Source of the DNA: Candidatus Obscuribacterales bacterium
Lineage (GTDB): Bacteria; Cyanobacteriota; Vampirovibrionia; Obscuribacterales; Obscuribacteraceae
Direction of reading: 5' to 3'
Length of the DNA stretch: 64,000 nucleotides
Assembly: GCA_019747875.1 (NCBI GenBank)
Contig: JAIEQI010000042.1
Span: 1-64,000, forward strand
The stretch's first letter is position 1; every line of letters starts with the position of its first letter. The notes under the pieces are model-generated. The model saw only the letters and a list, made by a program, of their open reading frames with translations, was not told where the DNA came from and did no database searches. Of this stretch, positions 26,979 through 35,702 are shown in pieces. A program made the translations under genes and the position numbers.

Positions 26979-28451
26979 TTAATTCCGAACCTGATTGGTC
27001 GCAGGCAATATATTCGAGCTGGTTTCAGTAGCACGTCCGAATACTTCCGGCAACACTTCTGGTCCAGCCATCTGTTGGATGATCGCTTCAGCAGCTGCCA
27101 TTAACACGGCATTGTGCGTGAGTTTTCCGATCTGATAGTTTTCCATCGCAAGCTGAATTTCAGAATTCAGAACGTTGGATCTGCTATCAAGACGTTCACC
27201 AAGATAAAGTTCCTTCATCATTTTGTCTTGCTCTGGTCCACCGGTGGCGCCAACAAAAACTGAAAGCGCAATCTTCCCACCGGCACCGACGAAATCCGGT
27301 CCCAACGCGATCGTTGATAGCGTCGTCTGAACAACTCGGCTCGAAACGCGCGCAAATTTGCTCTTGTGGCTGTATTTGTGAATGCGACCGAGCACATCAG
27401 CAACAACTGGATCGCTATTGAGTGCCGTGGTCATGATTGCTAGTTTCTTATCGCGCTGCTCATGAATATCCCAAACATCTTTGTTAAATGCTGCTTCCTG
27501 AGCCTTCACGTGCGGCTGCGTGCTCCATTGCAAAAGTGAATTCATGGTCTTGTTAGCTTGCTCTTCTCCCACAAGCCCGCGCAAAGTGTTGTATTCCTGG
27601 TCAATTTTTATCTGACCTTTCGCGCGATCCGCCATACCCATTCCCATTGCTAATTGCATGACGGAAGCAACAACTTTAACGTGTGTCTCATCAACTTGCT
27701 TTTGTCTGGCAAGCTCGGCTGCAGCCAAACTCTTTACTTTCAAGTTTTCTCCAGTGACTACATTGCCTGCTTCAATTGAAGGATTGAATCCTCGATTCGG
27801 AACTGCAAAATTCAACTGGTTACCTGCTGCAGCTAAAACCTTCATAGGAATACTGCTGTACTTATCTACAGCCTTATTCAATTCGACTGTGCGTCCGTCA
27901 TTAGCAAGTGCAGCATCAACAAGATTATTTATTGATTGACTCACCACTGTATGAGGCTGATAAGTAGACACTTCACCTTGCAATACAGGGAAGTCACGAC
28001 CGACTGATCTATGTTTACGCGGAGATTCTTTTGCACTACTTACTTGGGCAGCTGAAGAACTGGCTTGCGTCCCAGCCCCAGCTTGAGGAGTGGTGACTTG
28101 TGGCGCTAGCGCTGATGGCATGCTCGCTGTTTCGACAGCTTCGGAACCTTCCAGATCGGATGCTTTAGCTTTCTTGCTCACTTTGCCTTGCTTATTGGCG
28201 CCCAGAACGGCACCAGCGACACCGCCCCCGGTATCGAGAACAGCTCCAACAACTTTGGCTGGTCCTTCAGCCACGTCGCCGGCTCCTTCAAGGACCGTGC
28301 CAACTATTTTGACCGGTTGTTTGATCAAGCCAAAGACAGGAGCCAAAACTCCACCGTCCTTAGCAAATGAGCCTGGGCATGAAATCAGGAATGAAAATGA
28401 CAATAGCAAGGATGAGGCAGCGACAGTACGTCGCCCAGAAGAGCGTTGCAT
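26979..28451 (-). CDS. Exported protein of unknown function
   Basis: 490 residues. A signal sequence spans residues about 8-32 (TVAASSLLLSFSFLISCPGSFA); the SC just before the end leaves open a lipoprotein, but no clean lipobox follows. After a Val/Ala/Gly-rich segment (residues 35-85, amphipathic repeats of VKIVGTVLEGAGDVAEGPAK type) and a Ser/Ala linker comes a long helical region. No motif of a known enzyme is visible. It is convergent with the preceding gene, with 53 bp between. Confidence 0.6.
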   Translation of the reverse strand: MQRSSGRRTVAASSLLLSFSFLISCPGSFAKDGGVLAPVFGLIKQPVKIVGTVLEGAGDVAEGPAKVVGAVLDTGGGVAGAVLGANKQGKVSKKAKASDLEGSEAVETASMPSALAPQVTTPQAGAGTQASSSAAQVSSAKESPRKHRSVGRDFPVLQGEVSTYQPHTVVSQSINNLVDAALANDGRTVELNKAVDKYSSIPMKVLAAAGNQLNFAVPNRGFNPSIEAGNVVTGENLKVKSLAAAELARQKQVDETHVKVVASVMQLAMGMGMADRAKGQIKIDQEYNTLRGLVGEEQANKTMNSLLQWSTQPHVKAQEAAFNKDVWDIHEQRDKKLAIMTTALNSDPVVADVLGRIHKYSHKSKFARVSSRVVQTTLSTIALGPDFVGAGGKIALSVFVGATGGPEQDKMMKELYLGERLDSRSNVLNSEIQLAMENYQIGKLTHNAVLMAAAEAIIQQMAGPEVLPEVFGRATETSSNILPATNQVRN

Positions 28452-28506
28452 GTAGTAGTTTCCCGTGGTGAAAGGACACGAAATTTAAACGTAGCATGGC
28501 CAGTAA

Positions 28507-28526
28507 CTAATTCGCCAACGAATTAG
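28507..28526. other. Perfect 8-bp stem hairpin in intergenic gap
   Basis: CTAATTCG-CCAA-CGAATTAG. No T-tract follows on either strand, so it is a poor intrinsic terminator. It lies between the end of the kinase at 28603 and the start of the exported protein at 28451, both on the minus strand. Confidence 0.5.
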
Positions 28527-28602
28527 CTTGGAAAAATTAGGAGCGATACATTCCTTATATCTATTCAGCTGATTTAGAAAACAATCTACAAGCAAGCTTT
28601 CA

Positions 28603-30555
28603 TCAAACTTTCTGACGTTGAGGAATTCTGAACCAAAAAGTGCTTCCTTTACCTAACTCGCTATCCACGCCGATCTCACCGCCATGACACTCGACGATCG
28701 TCTTGCAGATAGCCAGGCCTAAGCCGCTTCCCCCCTTCTCTGTCGCGTCAGCCTTGGCAACCTGTTTGAATTTCTCGAAAACGGATTTACACATCGCCTC
28801 GGGGATGCCGCGCCCAAAATCCTGAACACTAAACTTGATCATCTTGTCCGTATCAGGCACGGCAGAGCAAATAATTTCGCTGCCTTTTGGTGAGAACTTC
28901 ACCGAGTTTCCGATCAGATTAACCAGAACTTGCACAACACGATCACCATCGCAATCGAGCGTCAAATCGTCCGCCTTATTCACAAGCTTGATGCCGACCT
29001 TGCTGGCAAAACCAGCTACGGCATCGATAGATCTCTGCGAAAGATCCTGAGCAGCACATTCTGTAATCTTCAGATCCATTTGACCGGAACTCAGCTTATC
29101 CAGATTCAACAGATCATTTACCAACTCCAACAGGCGTTTATTGTTGCGCATCGATTTGCGCGCCTGCTCACTTCCATCTTTATTCAAATTGCCAAAGCCA
29201 CCTTCGGTCAATTTGCCAAGAAAGCTATCCAAATGCGAAAGCGGAGTCCGCAAATCAGAACTAACCATAGTGACGAATTCCTGACGCATCTTCTCAAGCT
29301 GCTTTCGTTCCGTTATATCGCGAGCCAAACAGAACACCTTGCCTTGTTCTTCATTCCATCGAACTGACCACAACATAGGAATTTTCGCTCCAGACTCTAT
29401 GATCAATTCATTCTCGAAATTGATTGCATTGTTGTTAGCCCGGGCTTCAAGCAAACAATCTTTTGTAGATTTCCAGTCCGATTGCGATAGAAATTGCTCA
29501 AGACTGCGACCGCGTAAATCCTCCGGATTTACACCTAGAATTTTCTGCGCAGCTGGATTGGCATCAACAAAATTCCAGTCTCGATCAAGTGAACAGAGGA
29601 CCTCAGATGCGTTCTGAATGATAGCTTGCTCCTTACGCCTAGAGTTCTCAAGCCTGTTTGCCATATCATGAAAAGAATTGTCCAGAACTGCCAATTCATC
29701 GCTTCCAGTTAAAGCCGGATTTAGCGAAGAGCCTTCAACCAATCTCTTAGTATTGTCCATTAGGAACAGCAGACGACCCGATGCCGTTTTACTGAACACA
29801 GCCGCCAGCACGATTGCAAGAACAATGTTGATCAAAACACCGGCCAGTAATACCATCGTAATCTGCTGTGAAGTAGCCTTGAGACGCGCTTCGTCCATTC
29901 CCAACATCTCTTTGCGTATCTGATTTTCTTGTTGCGACACACGCAAGAATTCCGAATCCGCTGCCACACACAAATTCATCAGCTGCTTATACGCGCGCGC
30001 TGAGAGTAAAGACGCTTCCTTTGGTTGACCAGATCCCGCGCTCTTCTGTGCCTGTACAACCAGAGCTAGAATCGTATTTAGCTTATCGCCATAGGGAGAA
30101 TGTTGCTCTTTATTCTGATCTTTCCCAAATGAGGCTTTGTAGTAATCCGAAATGTGTTCTTGCGCGGATTTGGTCCATCTTTTGAATTCCTTAGAATTCA
30201 TCATAAGCAAAGCCTGCGGATCCTTTGCAAACATTCCATCTATATTTGCTTCAGCACTCTTCTTAAAAGCTTCGAACCCTAACGCATCGCCCTTCCTAAA
30301 TTCAACTTCGTAATGCGTTGCTGTTATCGCAGTTGCAAAATTCATGCGACGAAGCATTTCTGAATTGATTTGGTCAATATCATTCAGAATCTGCTTGAGC
30401 GCGTTTGTCTTAGCCATGAACCGAGAAGATTGTTGGAGAGAGTCCTGCATCGGAAGCATAATGGCAAGCAAAATTCCAACTAACACGATCTCAAACAGTA
30501 TTGGAACTGACAAAAGCAATAGCCCTTTTTGAGAAATAGTCATTCGATTTAGCAT
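28603..30555 (-). CDS. Histidine kinase lacking the phosphoacceptor His but with intact ATP-binding domain
   Basis: 650 residues. Membrane helix 1 (about 8-35, SVPILFEIVLVGILLA), helical periplasmic domain, helix 2 (about 230-254), HAMP, one PAS (ending LARDITERKQ), then HisKA and HATPase. The H-box reads MVSSDLRTPL: the phosphoacceptor position is Ser433 (codon 29259-29257), not His. The ATP-binding half looks complete: VNLIGNSVKFSP, DFGRGIP, VFEKFKQV, GGSGLGLAI. It should bind ATP but cannot autophosphorylate at the usual site. The ATG at 30555 has GAGGAAAAG upstream that overlaps the preceding stop, so it is coupled to the kinase at 30569-33085, which has the opposite defect. No receiver gene is adjacent. 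Confidence 0.9.
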   Translation of the reverse strand: MLNRMTISQKGLLLLSVPILFEIVLVGILLAIMLPMQDSLQQSSRFMAKTNALKQILNDIDQINSEMLRRMNFATAITATHYEVEFRKGDALGFEAFKKSAEANIDGMFAKDPQALLMMNSKEFKRWTKSAQEHISDYYKASFGKDQNKEQHSPYGDKLNTILALVVQAQKSAGSGQPKEASLLSARAYKQLMNLCVAADSEFLRVSQQENQIRKEMLGMDEARLKATSQQITMVLLAGVLINIVLAIVLAAVFSKTASGRLLFLMDNTKRLVEGSSLNPALTGSDELAVLDNSFHDMANRLENSRRKEQAIIQNASEVLCSLDRDWNFVDANPAAQKILGVNPEDLRGRSLEQFLSQSDWKSTKDCLLEARANNNAINFENELIIESGAKIPMLWSVRWNEEQGKVFCLARDITERKQLEKMRQEFVTMVSSDLRTPLSHLDSFLGKLTEGGFGNLNKDGSEQARKSMRNNKRLLELVNDLLNLDKLSSGQMDLKITECAAQDLSQRSIDAVAGFASKVGIKLVNKADDLTLDCDGDRVVQVLVNLIGNSVKFSPKGSEIICSAVPDTDKMIKFSVQDFGRGIPEAMCKSVFEKFKQVAKADATEKGGSGLGLAICKTIVECHGGEIGVDSELGKGSTFWFRIPQRQKV

Positions 30556-30568
30556 GAATTACTTTTCC

Positions 30569-33085
30569 TCATACGGCAACCGCAGTCTTAAGAGGTAGGG
30601 ACTGGACAGGCGACTTTCTCATCACCGGAACAATCATAGAAAGCGCAAACTTGATTTTGCCGTCCGCTAAATACTTCTCTGCACGAACCATACCACCATG
30701 CCGCTGGACAATTGCCAGAGACAATGGCAGTCCGAGCCTTGTTCCACCACAAGCTGATGGGTTGGACAAAACACTCTTCCTATACTTTTCAAAGACCCCA
30801 TCATCGAACTCAATTGCTGAGTCCTCGGGTACAAAAGTAATCTTGAAATAAATAAGATCGCCAACATTACTTGCATCAATAATCAGTTCGTTGCTTGCTT
30901 CTGAAAGATTTATTGCATTGGCTAGTTGCGCGATGAATGCCTGGGTCAAACGATCCTGGTCGCCTACCAAGCTGTCCTCTGCATAGTTTTTCTCAACTTT
31001 CAAGTTCTTGCTCTTGATATACGGCTTCAATGTATCAACGGCATCATCAACAATATCCTCTACACTGACAGCAGTGAACTCAAAATCGATTTTGCCTGAC
31101 TCGAGGCGTTCAACATCAAGAAGGTCTTTAATTAGGGCAATCAACTCTTGTACTTCCTTTGTACAGGCGGTCAACGAATTTGTCCCTTGTTCCGACAACT
31201 CGCCATAGACACCAACCTCCAAGAGCTCAAGGAACATTGTCGATGCTGTCAACGGAGTACGCAAATCGTGGCTCACCATTGCAATGAATTCTTGCTTGAG
31301 GCGCTCGATTTGTTTCTTCTCTGTTATGTCTTGGACCACACAAAAATACTGTTGTTCCGATTCCGACCATTGAACTGACCAAAACATATCGAGGGTTTGT
31401 CCGTCAGGTACCTCGATGCGATTCTCAAAGGTGATAATTCCGCCTGAAGATTTTGCTAGCTCAATCTTTTCGGAAGTATTTTTTCGATCGGCATTGCTAA
31501 TGAATTCAGACAGGTTGTGTCCGATCAGGTCATCTTCGCTTCTGAGCCAGGTGCTTGTACAGGCCGGATTCACAAGTGCGACCTTGAGGTCTGATTCCAA
31601 AGAACAGATTACATCACCAGCATTGTCGATTGCAGAACGCTCTCTCTTGATTGATTCGAGCAACAATTTGGACATCTTATGAAATGTGTTATCGAGCTTT
31701 GCAAACTCATCCTCACCATGAAGTTCTGGCAGCAATGGCTTTCGCTCCGCCAATCTACCTATATTGGAAGTTATGACATCGAGTCGTTTGGAAGTAGATT
31801 TGTTGAAGTACGAATTGAGAAAGAGCGCTAATGCGAGATTGAATAAGACAGAAAGACCAAGTGCTATCTCAATATTTTTCCCAACCTCTATCTGGTGCTT
31901 CAACGATTCTTGCCGCCCTTGCACGAGCTTTTGTTGCCCGGTTTCCGGTTTCGAATAGATTGCATAATGGGCAGCACGGTTGAGGTTTACATTAAACAGG
32001 TCAAGCAATCGTCCTTGAGATTGGACGTTCTTGTTAGCTATCGCGGTTTTATATAAAGGATAGAAATCGTAAATAGCCTTCAGAGATTTCTCAATCTCTT
32101 CAAGCGATGCAATCTGTTGAGGTCTGTCTTTGGATCGAACTTGCAAATTAGCAATGTTCTCTGAAATACGCTTCCGCTTTGATATCGACGGTTCACTTCC
32201 AGGATTGATGTTGGCAATGTCATTGAGCAGAATCTCAGTGCTTCGACTCATGACGAACCATTTTTGCCCGTCAATCAGATTGCTGTGGCTGTGATAAAAC
32301 AAGGTTGCCAACACACCGATAAAGATCAACTCAAAGAGAATCGGAGTCCAAACAAGCAGCAAGCACTTTTGAAAGAAGCTTGTTCTGTTGTTCAGGTCTT
32401 TTAAAATGTGCTCCGGTCCGAACTTCAAAAAGACGGCAGCAGCCAACGTAAGAGCAGTGTTGAAAGCCAACAGCCCAATTAGCAAATCATCCAGATGCTC
32501 ATCGCTCTTACGCCACTCCTCAACATATTCGGCAGGAAACATGTAGCGATCCTGCACTCCGGAAGCTTTGTCATAAAGAGCGCGATCAAACTGACCAAGA
32601 GCCGCCTTATATCGAGTCCAAACTTCTGCGACTTCGTCTTTTGATAGAATCTTCGTTTTCTTATCAGCATTCCAGTCGGCAATGTCTAGCTTGCTGAAAA
32701 TAGCATCGGTTTCCTCCATCCACTTCTCCGATGCGACATCCAGATTAGTTTGGTATTCTGCTGTGGATGGATCTTGCTTTAACACATCCTTGTATATTTG
32801 CAGATCCCTATTGACCCAATTTTTGATTTTGTCACGCAGCTCTGGATCAATTGGCTGTTTTTGCGTCAAGCAAGCCCATAGGACGGGTGTCGCCAGTTGC
32901 TGAACGTCGCGAATGAAAATGAACTCTCGTTGGCGGACAATATCTTGGAGAATCTTGCAACGTGCATCAAGCGAAACACTTTTTTGGTGAGATTGAAAGA
33001 TCAGCCAGCCGAACGTCAGCTCGCCGATAACCGCAACAAGGACGAATAGAAAAAGTAAAACTCGCAAACGGTGTCCCCCCACCAC
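30569..33085 (-). CDS. Histidine kinase with intact H-box but degenerate ATP-binding domain and duplicated input
   Basis: 838 residues. Two consecutive membrane-sensor modules: helices about 7-33 and 196-218 enclose a first domain; helices about 240-262 (WTPILFELIFIGVL) and 405-425 enclose a second. Then HAMP, PAS (ending CVVQDITEKKQ) and H-box MVSHDLRTPL with His606. The CA domain is decayed: the N-box reads AQLANAINLS (716-728) without the usual Lys, the G1 DxGxG motif is replaced by FVPEDSAIEF (751-760), and G2 reads GGTRLGLPL with Arg783 in place of Gly. ATP binding is probably lost. First gene of a two-kinase operon, 13 bp before the His-less kinase. Confidence 0.88.
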   Translation of the reverse strand: MVGGHRLRVLLFLFVLVAVIGELTFGWLIFQSHQKSVSLDARCKILQDIVRQREFIFIRDVQQLATPVLWACLTQKQPIDPELRDKIKNWVNRDLQIYKDVLKQDPSTAEYQTNLDVASEKWMEETDAIFSKLDIADWNADKKTKILSKDEVAEVWTRYKAALGQFDRALYDKASGVQDRYMFPAEYVEEWRKSDEHLDDLLIGLLAFNTALTLAAAVFLKFGPEHILKDLNNRTSFFQKCLLLVWTPILFELIFIGVLATLFYHSHSNLIDGQKWFVMSRSTEILLNDIANINPGSEPSISKRKRISENIANLQVRSKDRPQQIASLEEIEKSLKAIYDFYPLYKTAIANKNVQSQGRLLDLFNVNLNRAAHYAIYSKPETGQQKLVQGRQESLKHQIEVGKNIEIALGLSVLFNLALALFLNSYFNKSTSKRLDVITSNIGRLAERKPLLPELHGEDEFAKLDNTFHKMSKLLLESIKRERSAIDNAGDVICSLESDLKVALVNPACTSTWLRSEDDLIGHNLSEFISNADRKNTSEKIELAKSSGGIITFENRIEVPDGQTLDMFWSVQWSESEQQYFCVVQDITEKKQIERLKQEFIAMVSHDLRTPLTASTMFLELLEVGVYGELSEQGTNSLTACTKEVQELIALIKDLLDVERLESGKIDFEFTAVSVEDIVDDAVDTLKPYIKSKNLKVEKNYAEDSLVGDQDRLTQAFIAQLANAINLSEASNELIIDASNVGDLIYFKITFVPEDSAIEFDDGVFEKYRKSVLSNPSACGGTRLGLPLSLAIVQRHGGMVRAEKYLADGKIKFALSMIVPVMRKSPVQSLPLKTAVAV

Positions 33086-33257
33086 ATTATGCCAGATCTA
33101 CAGCAGCAGCCAATCATCCCACCCAATTTTCAAGATCAGAAAACAAGCGGACGTAGATAGCGCGCCATCTAAGATCCTTAAAAACAACAGCATGCCCTTA
33201 CTCCAAAAGTATTGAAGCAGTTTATTCTGGCGAATTTGGGTCTTAATTTAATAGTGA

Positions 33258-35315
33258 CTATCTTTGGATAGTGGCGGCACCGAGTCCGATCAGTGCATTA
33301 ATTGGCAACGACACTCCCTCAGCCGAGGCCGGTTCTACCCACACAGGAGCAGTCCACATTCGCTCGGGTACACTTGTACCTGATCCTAACCTCTGTATTT
33401 CCAGGAAGTAAGCGCTCTTGGCGCCGATGGTGTGCTGCACCTGGTCAAATTTTACAGTGTTACCAGCAGATGCCAATTCGGATCCGGAAAGGACCTTGCT
33501 TTGCATAAGCTCTGCCAGGTTCTTATCGCCAATCTTGGGATCGCCCCACAGATTAACCGTATACTTTGCATCGGGAGTGACCTTGCCGGCTATGTGTGCC
33601 TTGATATCGAGGTCGTGGTGCCTTTGTTGATCGAGGATGCTTCCCATTTGACGTTCATTGGCCGTCATGCGACCAGACAACAAATCTTTGTTGGTGGTGG
33701 CAATCGTCCTGCGCTCACGTAATGCATCCAGCAGTGCAGGCTTGTCCAAACGCTCAACAAGAATTCCAGTTGCAGCTTTTGTACCGCCGGGATCGCCATA
33801 ATGGAAATCGCGACCGAATGTCGGGCTTAAATGCAGTCCCTTATCAATGTAGCCGGCATAATCATCAGCATGAATGTGGCGATTTTCAACCGCACTGCGT
33901 TTAGGACTTATAGCTTCGCCATTTATCACTTCAATCTGGGAAACATATTTACCAAAGCGTTCGCGCCATTCCTTCTGACTCTTGAACGATTTCTGTCCGT
34001 AATCACGAGAACGAACCGAGGGATCAAGATTCGGGCTTTCATCAGCTCCGTAGCGCGGATGATTCAATTGAATGACAGGTCTGCCACCGGTGGAATCTTT
34101 GGTAGCATCAAGTACATTCGCCAGTTCCTTATAGTTGCCATCCTGAATTTTCTTCACGACCGGCTCGGCAAAGCCGTTGCGTGGCGCGCGAACTGTTTCG
34201 ATGAATTCAGGAACTTCCAAAATGTTTATGTGGTTGACGCCGCCCTTAGCTGTGCTGCCCACTTTGCCTATAGTTCCAACCTCAACACCGGCTAAGCCTA
34301 CAAACTCTCCAGGTTTCGTCGCCTGGTTAGCGGCCACCATTGTTTCGGTGTATGCAGCCGGTGATTCAGCAACTGTTGGGTTCTGCTGGTGTCCGGGATA
34401 GCGCGGATCTCCAGGCTTCACTCCGCCGCGAGCCGCCGTATGATTATGGTCGGTAATTGCTGTGAACTGAAGCCCTTGTTCGCGTGCCTTCGCATAGATT
34501 TCGGCTGGCTTGCCCATGCCATCAGAATAAACCGAGTGCCCGTGCAAAGAACCGTACACCATTTCCATTTCTTTGGGTGTGCTTCCAGGAGCCTTCGGCG
34601 TTCCTTCCGGTGTAGTTCCCTTAGGTGCTTCTTGTCCTGCGGCGCTCAAACGGTCGAGATCTTTTGAACTGGCGATGCCCTGCTTTTTGACAGCTGCTTC
34701 CAGGTCTCTAATTTCCATACGCCCCGATGAAACAGGAGCAGCCGTCTCAGCAATAGCCGGAGTAGAACGAGCAAAGATCGAAGAAATCGTGTCGTAGGCT
34801 TTGTTTTCAGCCTTCAAGATCATGCGCTGCGAAGCTTGTCCAAGCGTTCCGATTGGAGTACGGCTCATTGCCAGGCTTCTGCCGATTTCAGATCCAATCA
34901 ATCCGCCTGCTGTGCCCAATGCAAAGTTGCCAGTCTCGACCAGAGCATCCTTTGCAAAAGCCTTTGCGATTGCATTGATATCGGCATTACTGTTTTGAGC
35001 GGCGCTGTAAGCGTGGTTGAAATGTTTATATGTGTTGATTACAGCCGGAACAGTGAATGCCGTGCCTATGATGGCGGCAACTGTTCCCCGACCAGGAATG
35101 AGGTAGCCGAGGGCGGTACCCATTACGGCTCCAGTGCCGACCGTTTTTGCAACACTGATCGCTGTGTCGACAGGATTCTGCCAGGCCTCATAAGCAAGCT
35201 CTTTAGCAGCGTTCGGCAGTTCCTTAACCGCTTGAACGAGCATGTCTCGACCGCCCGTCGGATTCTGGTAATCCGACAGCAGCTCAGCACTTGTGTAGCT
35301 ACGCCCTTCGCCCAT
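33258..35315 (-). CDS. PHP-domain phosphoesterase with N-terminal Gly/Ala-rich region
   Basis: About 685 residues; the ATG at 35315 has AAGGAAGG 8 nt upstream and is preferred to 35345. Residues about 30-140 are rich in Gly and Ala with hydrophobic stretches (VGTGAVMGTALGYLIPGRG, ALGTAGGLIGSEIG). After a linker comes a PHP metallophosphoesterase domain: HGHSVYSDGMG (first metal-binding block), FTAITDHNH, then VGLAGVEVG, QLNHPRYG and FGRDFHYGD. The C-terminal 150 residues form a beta-rich domain. PHP enzymes hydrolyse phosphoesters of nucleotides or sugars with two or three metal ions. The substrate is unknown. Confidence 0.75.
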   Translation of the reverse strand: MGEGRSYTSAELLSDYQNPTGGRDMLVQAVKELPNAAKELAYEAWQNPVDTAISVAKTVGTGAVMGTALGYLIPGRGTVAAIIGTAFTVPAVINTYKHFNHAYSAAQNSNADINAIAKAFAKDALVETGNFALGTAGGLIGSEIGRSLAMSRTPIGTLGQASQRMILKAENKAYDTISSIFARSTPAIAETAAPVSSGRMEIRDLEAAVKKQGIASSKDLDRLSAAGQEAPKGTTPEGTPKAPGSTPKEMEMVYGSLHGHSVYSDGMGKPAEIYAKAREQGLQFTAITDHNHTAARGGVKPGDPRYPGHQQNPTVAESPAAYTETMVAANQATKPGEFVGLAGVEVGTIGKVGSTAKGGVNHINILEVPEFIETVRAPRNGFAEPVVKKIQDGNYKELANVLDATKDSTGGRPVIQLNHPRYGADESPNLDPSVRSRDYGQKSFKSQKEWRERFGKYVSQIEVINGEAISPKRSAVENRHIHADDYAGYIDKGLHLSPTFGRDFHYGDPGGTKAATGILVERLDKPALLDALRERRTIATTNKDLLSGRMTANERQMGSILDQQRHHDLDIKAHIAGKVTPDAKYTVNLWGDPKIGDKNLAELMQSKVLSGSELASAGNTVKFDQVQHTIGAKSAYFLEIQRLGSGTSVPERMWTAPVWVEPASAEGVSLPINALIGLGAATIQR

Positions 35316-35702
35316 GGGTGCGACCTTCCTTCGCTGTAAAATCATTGTAGCGACGACTTGTCATGATGTGTAAAGTATTTTTGACTATGAGGGGTGTAAC
35401 CACGTAGCCGTGAGCACTTCAGAGATTAGCGCCCGCTAACATAAGAACCAGTTCAGATTCCACAGTGCCACCATATATAGAACCAAGACTAAGAACCCAT
35501 CTTCGATTGATGATGGATGCAAAACTCTATCGAAGAAGATTCCAGTTCTAAGCCAACTCCTCCCACTGATACTGCCCAGACTCCAACTCTCGAGCCGTCA
35601 GCCCCGCGCTCATTAGATACGGGGACCTGGGGGTGTCACCTTCATGTCACAGTGGATGTTATATAACTAGATCCATCAGCAAAAAAGCTGGAGGAGAATA
35701 AA
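35316..35702. other. Intergenic region, divergent promoters likely
   Basis: 387 bp between divergent genes. Near the right end TGTCACCTTCATGTCAC holds two TGTCAC half-sites 11 bp apart, followed by TTATATAAC about 20 bp later and an SD (GGAGGAG) 7 nt before the next ATG. A promoter with a repeated upstream site is possible but unproven. Nothing else is apparent. Confidence 0.4.
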
